A DNA stretch of 23,762 nt from a virus. Within the stretch, counting starts at the first letter, position 1. Each line of letters starts with the position of its first letter. Below, piece after piece: positions 1 to 6,646 of the stretch. The position numbers and the translations under genes were made by a program. A model generated the notes under the pieces. That model had not been told where the DNA came from. It saw only the letters and a list, made by a program, of their open reading frames with translations, and made no database searches. The stretch spans positions 1-23,762 of the IMG/VR virus record IMGVR_UViG_3300028840_002579; one strand, written 5' to 3'.

Positions 1-500
1 AGTTCATCGAGCGGTCCGCCGGCAGGATCGCTCAGACTGTAACGACGACGTACCCAACTGCGACGGTCAAGCACTTGGAATCCATGATTCGCACCGGCAT
101 CAACCCGGTGCAGGCCGCAAAGCAGATCGCTCAAACGAACGCCACCGAGGAGTGGATGGCACGCCGGCTCGCACGCACCGAGGCCCGCTTTGCTTCGACG
201 TACGCTCAGGAGCAAGGCATGATTCAGAGCGGCGTGGTCGAGGCGAAGGAGTTCCGGCTGTCGGCCAACCCGTGCGACATCTGCGCCGCCGTCGATTCGC
301 ACTTCGACCGCGTGAACCCGGAGAAACGATTTGAGCTGGGCAAGCCGATGTTTGAGAACGGCTTCAACGTGGACCTCCCGCCTGCGGCGGACGGTCGTCC
401 GCGGACCTACGTCATGGACTACTTCGACGCCGGGCAGCCCGGCCCGCCGATCCATCCCAACTGCCGCTGCACCATGCGGGCAGTCATCATCGGAAGCTGA
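1..500 (+). CDS. MuF/SPP1 gp7-like minor head (head morphogenesis) protein, C-terminal part
   Basis: This is the 3' part of a gene that begins before the window; the frame is open from base 3 and gives about 165 residues. A CxxC pair (NPCDIC) is followed near the end by HPNCRC, the C-terminal signature of the phage Mu F / SPP1 gp7 head morphogenesis family. Family members are minor capsid proteins that sit inside the prohead near the portal. The gene lies directly upstream of the prohead protease and capsid genes, the usual place. The internal ATG at 75 is probably not the start, since coding sequence continues upstream of it. The portal gene is expected just to the left. The family call is firm; the exact role is inferred from the family. 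Confidence 0.85.
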   Translation, partial: FIERSAGRIAQTVTTTYPTATVKHLESMIRTGINPVQAAKQIAQTNATEEWMARRLARTEARFASTYAQEQGMIQSGVVEAKEFRLSANPCDICAAVDSHFDRVNPEKRFELGKPMFENGFNVDLPPAADGRPRTYVMDYFDAGQPGPPIHPNCRCTMRAVIIGS

Positions 501-501
501 C

Positions 502-750
502 ATGCAACGGATGTACGAAACCAAAGGCAAGCGGCCGTACCGCGTGAAGGTCCGCGGCAACTGGCGGACGTTCCACGGCATCAGCAGCGAGGCTCACCTG
601 ATCGAGGAACTCACCAAGCGATACGGCCCTGGCACGCTCGCCGGCGACCAGTGGCTCGCTCCGATTGACCAGCCGTGGGAATCTGTCACGCTGTCCGAGT
701 TCATGCCGGAGCCCGTGGACCTTGAGGACGACGTGGACAATGGAGCCTGA
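502..750 (+). CDS. Small hypothetical protein between MuF-like gene and protease
   Basis: An 82-residue protein. I chose ATG 502 because it follows the previous stop (498-500) by one base and has a GGAAG ribosome site just upstream; the same frame is open further 5', but that part overlaps the MuF-like gene. The N-terminal half is basic and contains VKVRGNWRTF and a leucine-rich helix; the C-terminus is strongly acidic (EPVDLEDDVD). I recognise no family. Its place in the head-assembly cluster suggests an accessory head role, but that is context only. Confidence 0.6.
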   Translation: MQRMYETKGKRPYRVKVRGNWRTFHGISSEAHLIEELTKRYGPGTLAGDQWLAPIDQPWESVTLSEFMPEPVDLEDDVDNGA

Positions 751-751
751 C

Positions 752-1393
752 ATGGACCGCAAGTTCTGCGACGTGACGCTCAAGGCCGAAGCAGGCCTGC
801 CGGCGAGGACCGCACTGGCACGCATCAGCACCACCAGCGTGGACCGTGACGGCGACGTGCTGCTGCCCAGCGGCCTGCAAGCCGAGGAGTACCGCCGCAA
901 CCCGGTCGTGCTGATGCAGCATGACCCGGACCGCGTGCTCGGCCGGGCGTCCAACCTGCGGACGACCAGCAACGCCGTGCTCGCCCAAGTGCAGTTCGCA
1001 GAGCGGCCCGACAGCCTGCCGACCAACCTTGAGTGGCCGCCGGATACCGTGCTCAGCCTGCTCCAGCAGGGCGTGCTCAACGGGTTCAGCGTCGGATTCA
1101 GCATCCCGCCCGGCGGCCGGCGTGACGCGACGGCAAAAGACGTCGAGCGGTTCGGTGACAACGTGCGGTCAGTCGTGACCCGCTGGAACCTGCTGGAGTT
1201 CAGCGTCGTCAGCATCCCGGCAAACCAAGACGCGCTGCTCGTCGCCGTCAGCAAGGGACTCGTGCCCGACGGCGAGACCGTGCGGACGCTTGGACTCAGC
1301 AGGGATCACCTGTCCGGCCCGACTTCAGCGAGTCGCATCGACGGCCCGCTGCCCATGCGGCTGGAGATGCCCAAGCCATTCCGGATATTCTGA
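752..1393 (+). CDS. HK97-type prohead protease (peptidase family S78/U35)
   Basis: A 213-residue serine protease that would cleave the scaffold-like N-terminus of the capsid protein during head maturation. Visible hallmarks are the catalytic-type His in VVLMQHDP (H57), the serine in LNGFSVGFSIP (S113) and the LLEFSVVSIPAN segment (E149), the usual His...Ser...Glu arrangement of this family. Length fits the family. ATG 752 follows GGAG at a 6-base spacing and the preceding stop at 748-750; ATG 740 in the same frame is a less likely alternative. It lies directly upstream of the capsid gene it would serve. After about residue 165 the tail is poorly conserved. Confidence 0.93.
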   Translation: MDRKFCDVTLKAEAGLPARTALARISTTSVDRDGDVLLPSGLQAEEYRRNPVVLMQHDPDRVLGRASNLRTTSNAVLAQVQFAERPDSLPTNLEWPPDTVLSLLQQGVLNGFSVGFSIPPGGRRDATAKDVERFGDNVRSVVTRWNLLEFSVVSIPANQDALLVAVSKGLVPDGETVRTLGLSRDHLSGPTSASRIDGPLPMRLEMPKPFRIF

Positions 1394-1510
1394 TCTCAAC
1401 AGCGATGCTGCGCACGCGGCAAAGCGAAACGGTGCGGGTGGTCAGACGGCTGACCCGGCTGGATCGTGGGACTGGCAGCGACGGCGGCTCCACCATCTAG
1501 GACCAACACC

Positions 1511-2917
1511 ATGAAGTGGAACGATCTGGTGGCCGGCTTTCAGGCTGCCGGCTACGAAGGCCGTGAGGATGACCTCGACGGCGTGAAGTCGTGGCTGCGA
1601 GCCGAGGGCCGCAGCGACCGTACCGTTCTCGCGGGTGACCGCGAGCTAAACCTCGACGAGCTGCACGCGACCCGCGACGGCAAGCCGTTCGACGCTTCGG
1701 CCGTGGCCAAGCAGGCCGAACTGCAGGCTCAGGTGGACGAGCGCGTCCGCCGGGCTCTGGACGAGCTCCAGCCGAAGCAGACCGAAACCAAGGCTCGCCG
1801 GCCCGACATCAGCGGCGGAAAGGTCTGCCTCGTGGATGACCCGAAGGGCGGCTACCGCGCGCCCGGCGAGTTCTTCCTCGACGTCGTGCGTGCCGGTCTC
1901 AAGGGGCACGATCACGCTCCGTCCGACCGGCTCGTCAGCTGGCAGAAGGCGACCCTCAGCACCTACGGCTCCGAGGCCGTCGGTGCGGACGGCGGCTTCG
2001 CCGTGCCGACCGAGTTCCGCGAGACCATCACGCGGCTCGTCAACGCCGAGGACAGCCTGTTCGGCCGTGCCGACCAGCTGCCCATCGAGACCGCCAGCAT
2101 CGCCATCCCGGACGACGAGACCTCGCCCTGGGGCTCGTCCGGCCCGCAGGCCTACTGGGAAGGCGAGGCCGATGCCTACGCTCAGTCGAAGCCGTCGCTC
2201 AAGCTCAAGGAGTACCGTCTCCGCAAGCTGACCGCGCTGGTTCCGGTGACCGAGGAGCTGCTTGAGGACGCGACCGCGATGGGCGCGTACATCAACCAGG
2301 TGGCACCCGAGCGGATTCGCTGGGCGGCCGACGAGGCCATGATCCGCGGCACTGGTGCCGGTCAGCCTCTCGGCTTTATGAACAGCGGATCGTTCATCGA
2401 GGTGGCGAAGGTCTCCGGTCAGAACGGCGACACTCTGTCCGGCGTCAACATCATCGACATGTACAGCCGGATGTACGGCCCGTACCGTCAGGGTGCGATC
2501 TGGATCTACCATCAGGACGTCGAGCCCTTCCTGTTCCGGCTCTCGACCGAAGGTATCTCCGGCGATGGTTCCGCGGCGACCGGCTTCGGCTTCCCGCTGT
2601 TCAACCCTCCCGGCTCGTCGCAGAACGTCGGCCCGTACCCGACCATCCTCGGTCGGCCCGCCATCGCCACGCAGCACGCTGCGACCCTCGGCGATCTGGG
2701 CGACATCATGTTCATTTCGCCGCAGCAGTACCGGTTCGTGATGAAGGCCGGCGGCATTCAGGCTGCGACGTCGATGCACCTCTGGTTCGACCAGGACACC
2801 ACGGCGTTCAAGTTCCGAATGCGTGCCGACGGTGCGCCGAAGCTCTCGGCTCCCATCGACCCGCGGTCGGGTTCCAACACCATGTCCGCGTTCGTCGGCC
2901 TCGCCGCCCGCGCCTGA
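1511..2917 (+). CDS. Major capsid protein, HK97 fold
   Basis: A 468-residue capsid protein. Residues 1 to about 100 are charged and helical, with a likely coiled coil at 63-95, as expected for the delta (scaffold) domain removed by the adjacent protease. The capsid core begins around SEAVGADGGFAVPTEF (from about residue 154), the typical HK97-family GG-(F/Y)-x-V-P start, and continues with the usual TEELLEDATAMGAYI spine-helix region and a GTGAGQPLGFMNSG segment. The start at ATG 1511 is chosen because the frame upstream (from 1466) looks non-coding; no strong ribosome site is visible. The 117 bases before it hold no convincing gene. The cleavage site cannot be placed by eye. Confidence 0.95.
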   Translation: MKWNDLVAGFQAAGYEGREDDLDGVKSWLRAEGRSDRTVLAGDRELNLDELHATRDGKPFDASAVAKQAELQAQVDERVRRALDELQPKQTETKARRPDISGGKVCLVDDPKGGYRAPGEFFLDVVRAGLKGHDHAPSDRLVSWQKATLSTYGSEAVGADGGFAVPTEFRETITRLVNAEDSLFGRADQLPIETASIAIPDDETSPWGSSGPQAYWEGEADAYAQSKPSLKLKEYRLRKLTALVPVTEELLEDATAMGAYINQVAPERIRWAADEAMIRGTGAGQPLGFMNSGSFIEVAKVSGQNGDTLSGVNIIDMYSRMYGPYRQGAIWIYHQDVEPFLFRLSTEGISGDGSAATGFGFPLFNPPGSSQNVGPYPTILGRPAIATQHAATLGDLGDIMFISPQQYRFVMKAGGIQAATSMHLWFDQDTTAFKFRMRADGAPKLSAPIDPRSGSNTMSAFVGLAARA

Positions 2918-2918
2918 T

Positions 2919-2925
2919 AAGGAGG
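2919..2925 (+). promoter_or_regulatory. Strong ribosome binding site of the 2931 gene
   Basis: AAGGAGG, a full Shine-Dalgarno match, lies five bases before ATG 2931 and directly after the capsid stop codon. It is among the best ribosome sites in the window, as expected if the small protein is made in capsid-like amounts. Confidence 0.8.
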
Positions 2926-2930
2926 CAGAA

Positions 2931-3386
2931 ATGCTTACTCACGTTCACGCGGCCGACAACGCCGCAGTCCTCGCCTGCATCGACCCGGACGTCTACACTG
3001 CGAGCACCGTGGTTTCGGATTACGTCGATGCGGCCGACTTCCACCAGATCCTCGCCATCGTCATGGCGGGCACTCTCGGTTCGTCCGCGACCCTCGATGC
3101 CAAGCTCGTGCAGGCGACCAGTGCCGCTGGTGCCGGCGTCAAGGACATCACCGGCGCGGCCATCACCCAGCTGACCCAAGCTGGGACTGACTCGGACAAG
3201 CAGGCTCTCATCAGCCTCAACGTCGACAATCTGGACGTCGCCAACGGTTTCCGCTACGTGGCCCTGTCGATGACCATCGGCACGGCGACCTCGGATGCCG
3301 GCGGCCTCATCATCGGTCTGGCTCCGCGCGTCGGTCCGGCTTCGGACAACGACCTCGCCAGCGTGGACGAAATCGTCCGCGTCTGA
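2931..3386 (+). CDS. Putative capsid decoration/stabilisation protein
   Basis: A 151-residue protein directly after the capsid gene with a near-ideal ribosome site. It resembles a widespread phage structural protein whose core reads as a conserved SATLDAKLVQATSAAGAGVKD stretch followed by ITGAAITQLTQAGTDSDKQA; I recall such proteins next to capsid genes but not a firm name. Composition (Ala, Thr, Val, Asp, Gly) fits a beta-rich capsid-surface protein. Context (strong translation, capsid neighbour, hairpin after the gene) supports a high-copy head component. Alternative: another structural protein not bound to the capsid surface. Confidence 0.7.
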   Translation: MLTHVHAADNAAVLACIDPDVYTASTVVSDYVDAADFHQILAIVMAGTLGSSATLDAKLVQATSAAGAGVKDITGAAITQLTQAGTDSDKQALISLNVDNLDVANGFRYVALSMTIGTATSDAGGLIIGLAPRVGPASDNDLASVDEIVRV

Positions 3387-3406
3387 CCTGAGCCCCGGAA
3401 GCGGAA

Positions 3407-3434
3407 GGGCCGGGCGGCTTCGGCTGCCCGGCCC
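3407..3434 (+). terminator. 12-bp UUCG hairpin after the capsid-associated genes
   Basis: Arms 3407-3418 and 3423-3434 pair over 12 bp (one G-U) around a TTCG tetraloop. No T-run follows, so it is not a classic intrinsic terminator; a partial attenuator, RNA-processing site or 3' stabiliser of the capsid mRNA are the likely roles. It lies 20 bases after the stop of the decoration-like gene and 17 bases before the next start. Its GGC-TTCG-GCT core is the same as in the two terminators at 14422-14495. Confidence 0.6.
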
Positions 3435-3451
3435 AACCCGCGGAGCATGAG

Positions 3452-4606
3452 ATGGGACTGACCGCAAACCAGCTGTCCGACTTGGTGACCGCACTCCGGC
3501 TCCGTGCCGGCATCGCTGACACCGACCCGCGAGTGCGGCAAGCGGCCATCCTGCTCCGAGACGACGGGACGACGAACACGTCCACCAGCACCGTGCGGGT
3601 GCTGGACAACAGCATCGTGCTGAACGGCAACGTCAGCGGCACGGACACCATCACCCTCGGCGCGACGGACACGTTGGCCGATGCGGTTTCGGATATCAAC
3701 ACGGCAGCCGACGGGCGGTCCGCCGAGGTCATCGGCCCGGACCCGGACGAGCTGGCACGCAACCTGTTCGTGACGGCCGCAGCGGACTTGCTGGACGGCG
3801 ACGTGACGCTGTACGTCAAGTCGCAGCTGCTACTGGAGCAGGTCGTCTCGTCGGCTCTGGCCCGGATGGAGCGGTACTGCCAGACCCGGCTCGTCAACGA
3901 CGGGACGACCGTCGATGCCGTCGTCTGGCAGAGCGGCTACATGCTCGTCCTGCCGGACAAGCGGATCGAGCGGCTGGAGTTCCTCGCGGTCGATTCCGAC
4001 GACGGGCTCGACGTGTTCTACGCCGGCAGCGGGCACGCCACGGTCGAGGTGACGGACACCGCCGTCATCCTCCGGACCAGCTTGCCGGGCACGGCGACGG
4101 CCGAGACAGTCATCAGCCTGACCGACGCCGGCGACCTGGGCGACGTTGCGACCGCCATCGGTGCCGTCAGCGGCTGGTCAGCCACGGTCCTGAACGAACG
4201 GCGGAACACGGACCTCGTGGCCTGCCCGGTGCAGCGGGTGACCGATGGCGGCGTACGGCTGGACATCTGGGCCGTGGCCGACGGCGAGTACCGGCTCGAC
4301 CGCGAGGCTGGCGTGGTCTACGTAGACGAGCTGGTGCTGGAGTACGGCGGAAGCCGGATCGGCGGGCAGGTCCGGGCACGGTACCAGGCGGGCTACACGG
4401 CCCTGCCGGCGGACCTTGAGGACGTGCTGCTCTCGATGGCGAAGGCCGGGCTGGACGCCCAGAGGCGGGACGCAGGGCTCGCCAGCGAGTCGCTGGGCGA
4501 CTACTCATGGACGGCCGCCGCCGGCAGCGTGCCGGCTGGGGCCATGGACGACGCACTCCGGGCTCAGGCCGAGGTGCTGGACACCTACCGGCGACTGCTG
4601 CCATGA
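3452..4606 (+). CDS. Head-tail connector protein (gp6-like) with a duplicated insert domain
   Basis: A 384-residue protein. The N-terminus and the C-terminal part around YQAGYTALPADLEDVLLSMA (about 311-330) match the helical head-tail connector (gp6/adaptor-like) family, which forms the ring below the portal. Ordinary family members are much shorter (roughly 100-230 residues). The extra length comes from two related modules at about 46-121 and 196-274, each with a hydrophobic strand pair, a D-(T/A)-L/D-x-x-(D/T)-A helix and a (R/W)-S-A-(E/T)-V strand; they faintly recall the flagellin-hook IN motif. The next gene starts inside its stop codon (ATGA). The connector call is good; the insert function is unknown. 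Confidence 0.72.
   Translation: MGLTANQLSDLVTALRLRAGIADTDPRVRQAAILLRDDGTTNTSTSTVRVLDNSIVLNGNVSGTDTITLGATDTLADAVSDINTAADGRSAEVIGPDPDELARNLFVTAAADLLDGDVTLYVKSQLLLEQVVSSALARMERYCQTRLVNDGTTVDAVVWQSGYMLVLPDKRIERLEFLAVDSDDGLDVFYAGSGHATVEVTDTAVILRTSLPGTATAETVISLTDAGDLGDVATAIGAVSGWSATVLNERRNTDLVACPVQRVTDGGVRLDIWAVADGEYRLDREAGVVYVDELVLEYGGSRIGGQVRARYQAGYTALPADLEDVLLSMAKAGLDAQRRDAGLASESLGDYSWTAAAGSVPAGAMDDALRAQAEVLDTYRRLLP
3587..3814 (+). repeat. Internal protein repeat, copy 1, in the connector gene
   Basis: Encodes residues 46-121 of the 3452-4606 protein. It aligns with copy 2 (4037-4273) through TVRVLDNSIVL / TVEVTDTAVIL, DTLADAVSDINTAADGRSAEV / GDLGDVATAIGAVSGWSATV and DVTLYV / GVRLDIW. Similarity is at protein level only, so the duplication is old. 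Confidence 0.6.
4037..4273 (+). repeat. Internal protein repeat, copy 2, in the connector gene
   Basis: Encodes residues 196-274 of the connector-like protein and is the diverged partner of 3587-3814. It lies between the two halves of the recognisable connector fold, so it is probably a surface-exposed insertion. Confidence 0.6.
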
Positions 4607-4917
4607 GCGTCGGATCGCTCGCCAACACGACGCTCCGCTGGCGACGACCGAGCTACCCGACCGACGGCTCTGCCCGGACGCTTCAGGACATGGGCCAGGT
4701 ACTGGCACGGGTGCAGCCGCTCGCCGGCAAAGAGGCCCAGCAGTACGGCCGCGAGCTCGAGCTGACGCCGATCATGGTCTACATCGACGGTCAGGTAGAC
4801 GTTCGGGTCGAGGACGAGTTCCTCGCTCCGGACGGCCTGACGCTGCTGGTGCGGCACGTCCGCGACCCTGACCTGCTGGGCCGCTACACGGCGGTCACCT
4901 GCGAGGGCCAGCGATGA
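4603..4917 (+). CDS. Putative head-closure (head-tail joining) protein
   Basis: A 104-residue protein starting in the ATGA overlap with the connector stop. Its place between the connector and the HK97 gp10-like neck gene is that of the head-closure / phage head-tail joining family (gp16- or FII-like). The sequence is beta-rich (YIDGQVDVRVEDEFLAPDG, TLLVRHVRDPD) with an N-terminal TTLRWRRP stretch, compatible with that small beta-barrel fold. I see no diagnostic motif, so this is mostly a positional call. Confidence 0.6.
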   Translation: MSVGSLANTTLRWRRPSYPTDGSARTLQDMGQVLARVQPLAGKEAQQYGRELELTPIMVYIDGQVDVRVEDEFLAPDGLTLLVRHVRDPDLLGRYTAVTCEGQR

Positions 4918-5345
4918 CGCCGAAGAAGAACACCTACGGCGACCGGGAGGTGTCGGTCACCATCGAGGACTTCAGCCAGCAGTATCTGGTCAAGTTCGAC
5001 AACGACCTGACGCAGGCCATGCACGCGATCACGCTCGACGCGACGAATGAGATGCTCGACCTGGTGACCAAGTATCAGACCAAAGAGCAGGGACCGTCAG
5101 CTCCGGGTCAGCCGCCGCACCAGTTCACCGGACGGCTGGCCGACAGCTTGCCCGAGGCCCGCGACGTTGACTCCAGCCCGCAACGTATTGTCGGCATCGT
5201 CGGCTCGACCATTGAGTATGCCGCGGCACTTGAGTTCGGCACGCGGTACATGGCCGCTCGCCCGTACATCCGACCAGCGGTCAAGCAGACCGAAAAGAAG
5301 ATCACCAACATCCTCCGCAGATTTCTCAAGGACACCAGACCATGA
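4914..5345 (+). CDS. HK97 gp10-like neck / tail-completion protein
   Basis: A 143-residue protein with the family signature: an N-terminal helical pair, SAPGQPPHQFTGRLADSL in the middle, then IEYAAALEFGTRYMAARPYIRPA near the end. The EFGT...ARPYIRPA block is the conserved core of HK97-gp10_like proteins, which act at the head-tail neck or tail completion. Starts in the ATGA overlap with the upstream gene and its own stop overlaps the next start in the same way. Confidence 0.85.
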   Translation: MTPKKNTYGDREVSVTIEDFSQQYLVKFDNDLTQAMHAITLDATNEMLDLVTKYQTKEQGPSAPGQPPHQFTGRLADSLPEARDVDSSPQRIVGIVGSTIEYAAALEFGTRYMAARPYIRPAVKQTEKKITNILRRFLKDTRP

Positions 5346-5593
5346 GCCTACTCACTCAGTTCAAGCTTGCCGCCCGTGCGGGCGAGATTGAAACCGCTGC
5401 CAACCGCAGCCTCCAGCAGTTCACCAACTCCTTCGACTCGGTGCTGGCCGACTTCCAGCAGTTCGCTACCGACGCTGCGGCTGTTGGCTTCGACGCTGAC
5501 ACGCTGGCCGAGGTCGAGGCGACGAAGGCCGACATCGTGACCAGGGCGACCGCCGCACTTCAGGCCCGGATGGACGTTCTCGGACAGCTCTGA
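5342..5593 (+). CDS. Small helical protein in the neck region, unknown
   Basis: An 83-residue, almost fully helical protein rich in Ala, Leu, Gln and Asp (for example LADFQQFATDAAAVGF, ALQARMDVLGQL). It starts in an ATGA overlap and ends in a TGATG overlap, so it is translated with its neighbours. No family is recognised. Position suggests a neck, tail or fibre-assembly accessory. Confidence 0.55.
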   Translation: MSLLTQFKLAARAGEIETAANRSLQQFTNSFDSVLADFQQFATDAAAVGFDADTLAEVEATKADIVTRATAALQARMDVLGQL

Positions 5594-6645
5594 TGGCACT
5601 TCCGTCCTCCACCTACGACACGGCCACGCTGGTCAATCCAAGCAGCAGCCTGACGGACTTCACGCTCATCGTGGATCTGTCGCGGATGTCGGCTGCGTGG
5701 TGGTCGGCGGTCGATACGTCGGACGGCACGAAGGGCCGAGCTGCGAAAGACTCAGGTCCGACCGAGCTTGCGTGCGACTGGATCGACTTCGACAGCGTGA
5801 ACGAAACGGGACTGCTGCGGGTCAAGTGGAGCGGCACGCTCGCGTCGAGCGGCACGCAGACGCTGCGGATCTATCCGCCGCAGGCAGCCAACGCGAGCGT
5901 GGCGGCGAACGCCACCTACGGCAGCGACAACGCCTACGACTCGGACTGGGCGGCGTATTGGCCGCTGCACGACGCCAACGACCGAACGGCTAACAATATC
6001 GACCTGACCGCTCAAGGAAGCATCACGGTCGGCGGGGCTACTGGCAAGCTAGGCGCAGCGACTGAGTTTGACGGCAGTAACGACCGACTTGATTACACGT
6101 CTGGCAATCCGATTGACGGGCATCCTGCGATGTTTAGCGCGTGGTTCAATCAAGACACGACGAATGGAAGAGGTTTGATTTACACTGACGGCACGGCTTT
6201 GAACGGCACGCCATACCGTCGATTGTTGAGCGGAACGTTTCCGCAAGCTCAAGAGTGGAACGGAACCACCAGTGCTTTAGGAAGAACACTTCTCGTCTCG
6301 TGCACGACTGGAACGTGGTACATGGCGAGCGGTCAGTTTGTGTCTGCGAGTGAACGATACGGATGGACTAACAAAACCAAAGGTTCAAACACGACAACGG
6401 TCGATTCAACTGGATGCGATAGGGTCGCAGTTGGCGGCGCGATTTGGGGCGGGTCGTTCTTCGACGGAATCATGCAGCACGTCCAGATGCACACAGCATC
6501 ACGCCCTGATGACTGGATCGAATACGAGTACGACCAAGTGAACGACCAAGCCACGTTCTGGGGCACATGGACAAACGTGCCCGTTGCGGCTGGTATCAGC
6601 ATCCCGGTCGTGATGCACCACCGACGGATGATGGGAGTCTCCTGA
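5593..6645 (+). CDS. DUF2341/LamG-domain structural protein, candidate receptor-binding fibre
   Basis: A 350-residue protein. Residues 1 to about 100 (TDFTLIVDLSRM, GPTELACDWIDFDS, RVKWSGTLASSGTQTLRIYPP) look like DUF2341, a beta-sandwich often paired with LamG. Residues about 120-330 form a LamG/concanavalin-like domain (AAYWPLHDAND, ATEFDGSNDRLDYT, FSAWFNQDT, FDGIMQHVQM, DDWIEYEYDQVND), a fold that commonly binds carbohydrate. Such domains in phage particles are usually receptor- or surface-binding. From about 5990 to 6560 the DNA turns clearly more AT-rich than the first part, which suggests the LamG part was acquired or swapped. Its place before the tail tube is unusual for a fibre; a head or neck fibre is possible. 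Confidence 0.75.
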   Translation: MALPSSTYDTATLVNPSSSLTDFTLIVDLSRMSAAWWSAVDTSDGTKGRAAKDSGPTELACDWIDFDSVNETGLLRVKWSGTLASSGTQTLRIYPPQAANASVAANATYGSDNAYDSDWAAYWPLHDANDRTANNIDLTAQGSITVGGATGKLGAATEFDGSNDRLDYTSGNPIDGHPAMFSAWFNQDTTNGRGLIYTDGTALNGTPYRRLLSGTFPQAQEWNGTTSALGRTLLVSCTTGTWYMASGQFVSASERYGWTNKTKGSNTTTVDSTGCDRVAVGGAIWGGSFFDGIMQHVQMHTASRPDDWIEYEYDQVNDQATFWGTWTNVPVAAGISIPVVMHHRRMMGVS

Positions 6646-6646
6646 C

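Noticed and set aside
1394-1510. Small gene between protease and capsid
   Set aside because: The only open frame there overlaps the protease end and capsid start, has no ribosome site and looks random; the gap is left unassigned.
1646-2779. Long - strand open frame opposite the capsid gene
   Set aside because: It is the antisense shadow of a firm capsid gene in high-GC DNA, with no ribosome site and no family resemblance.
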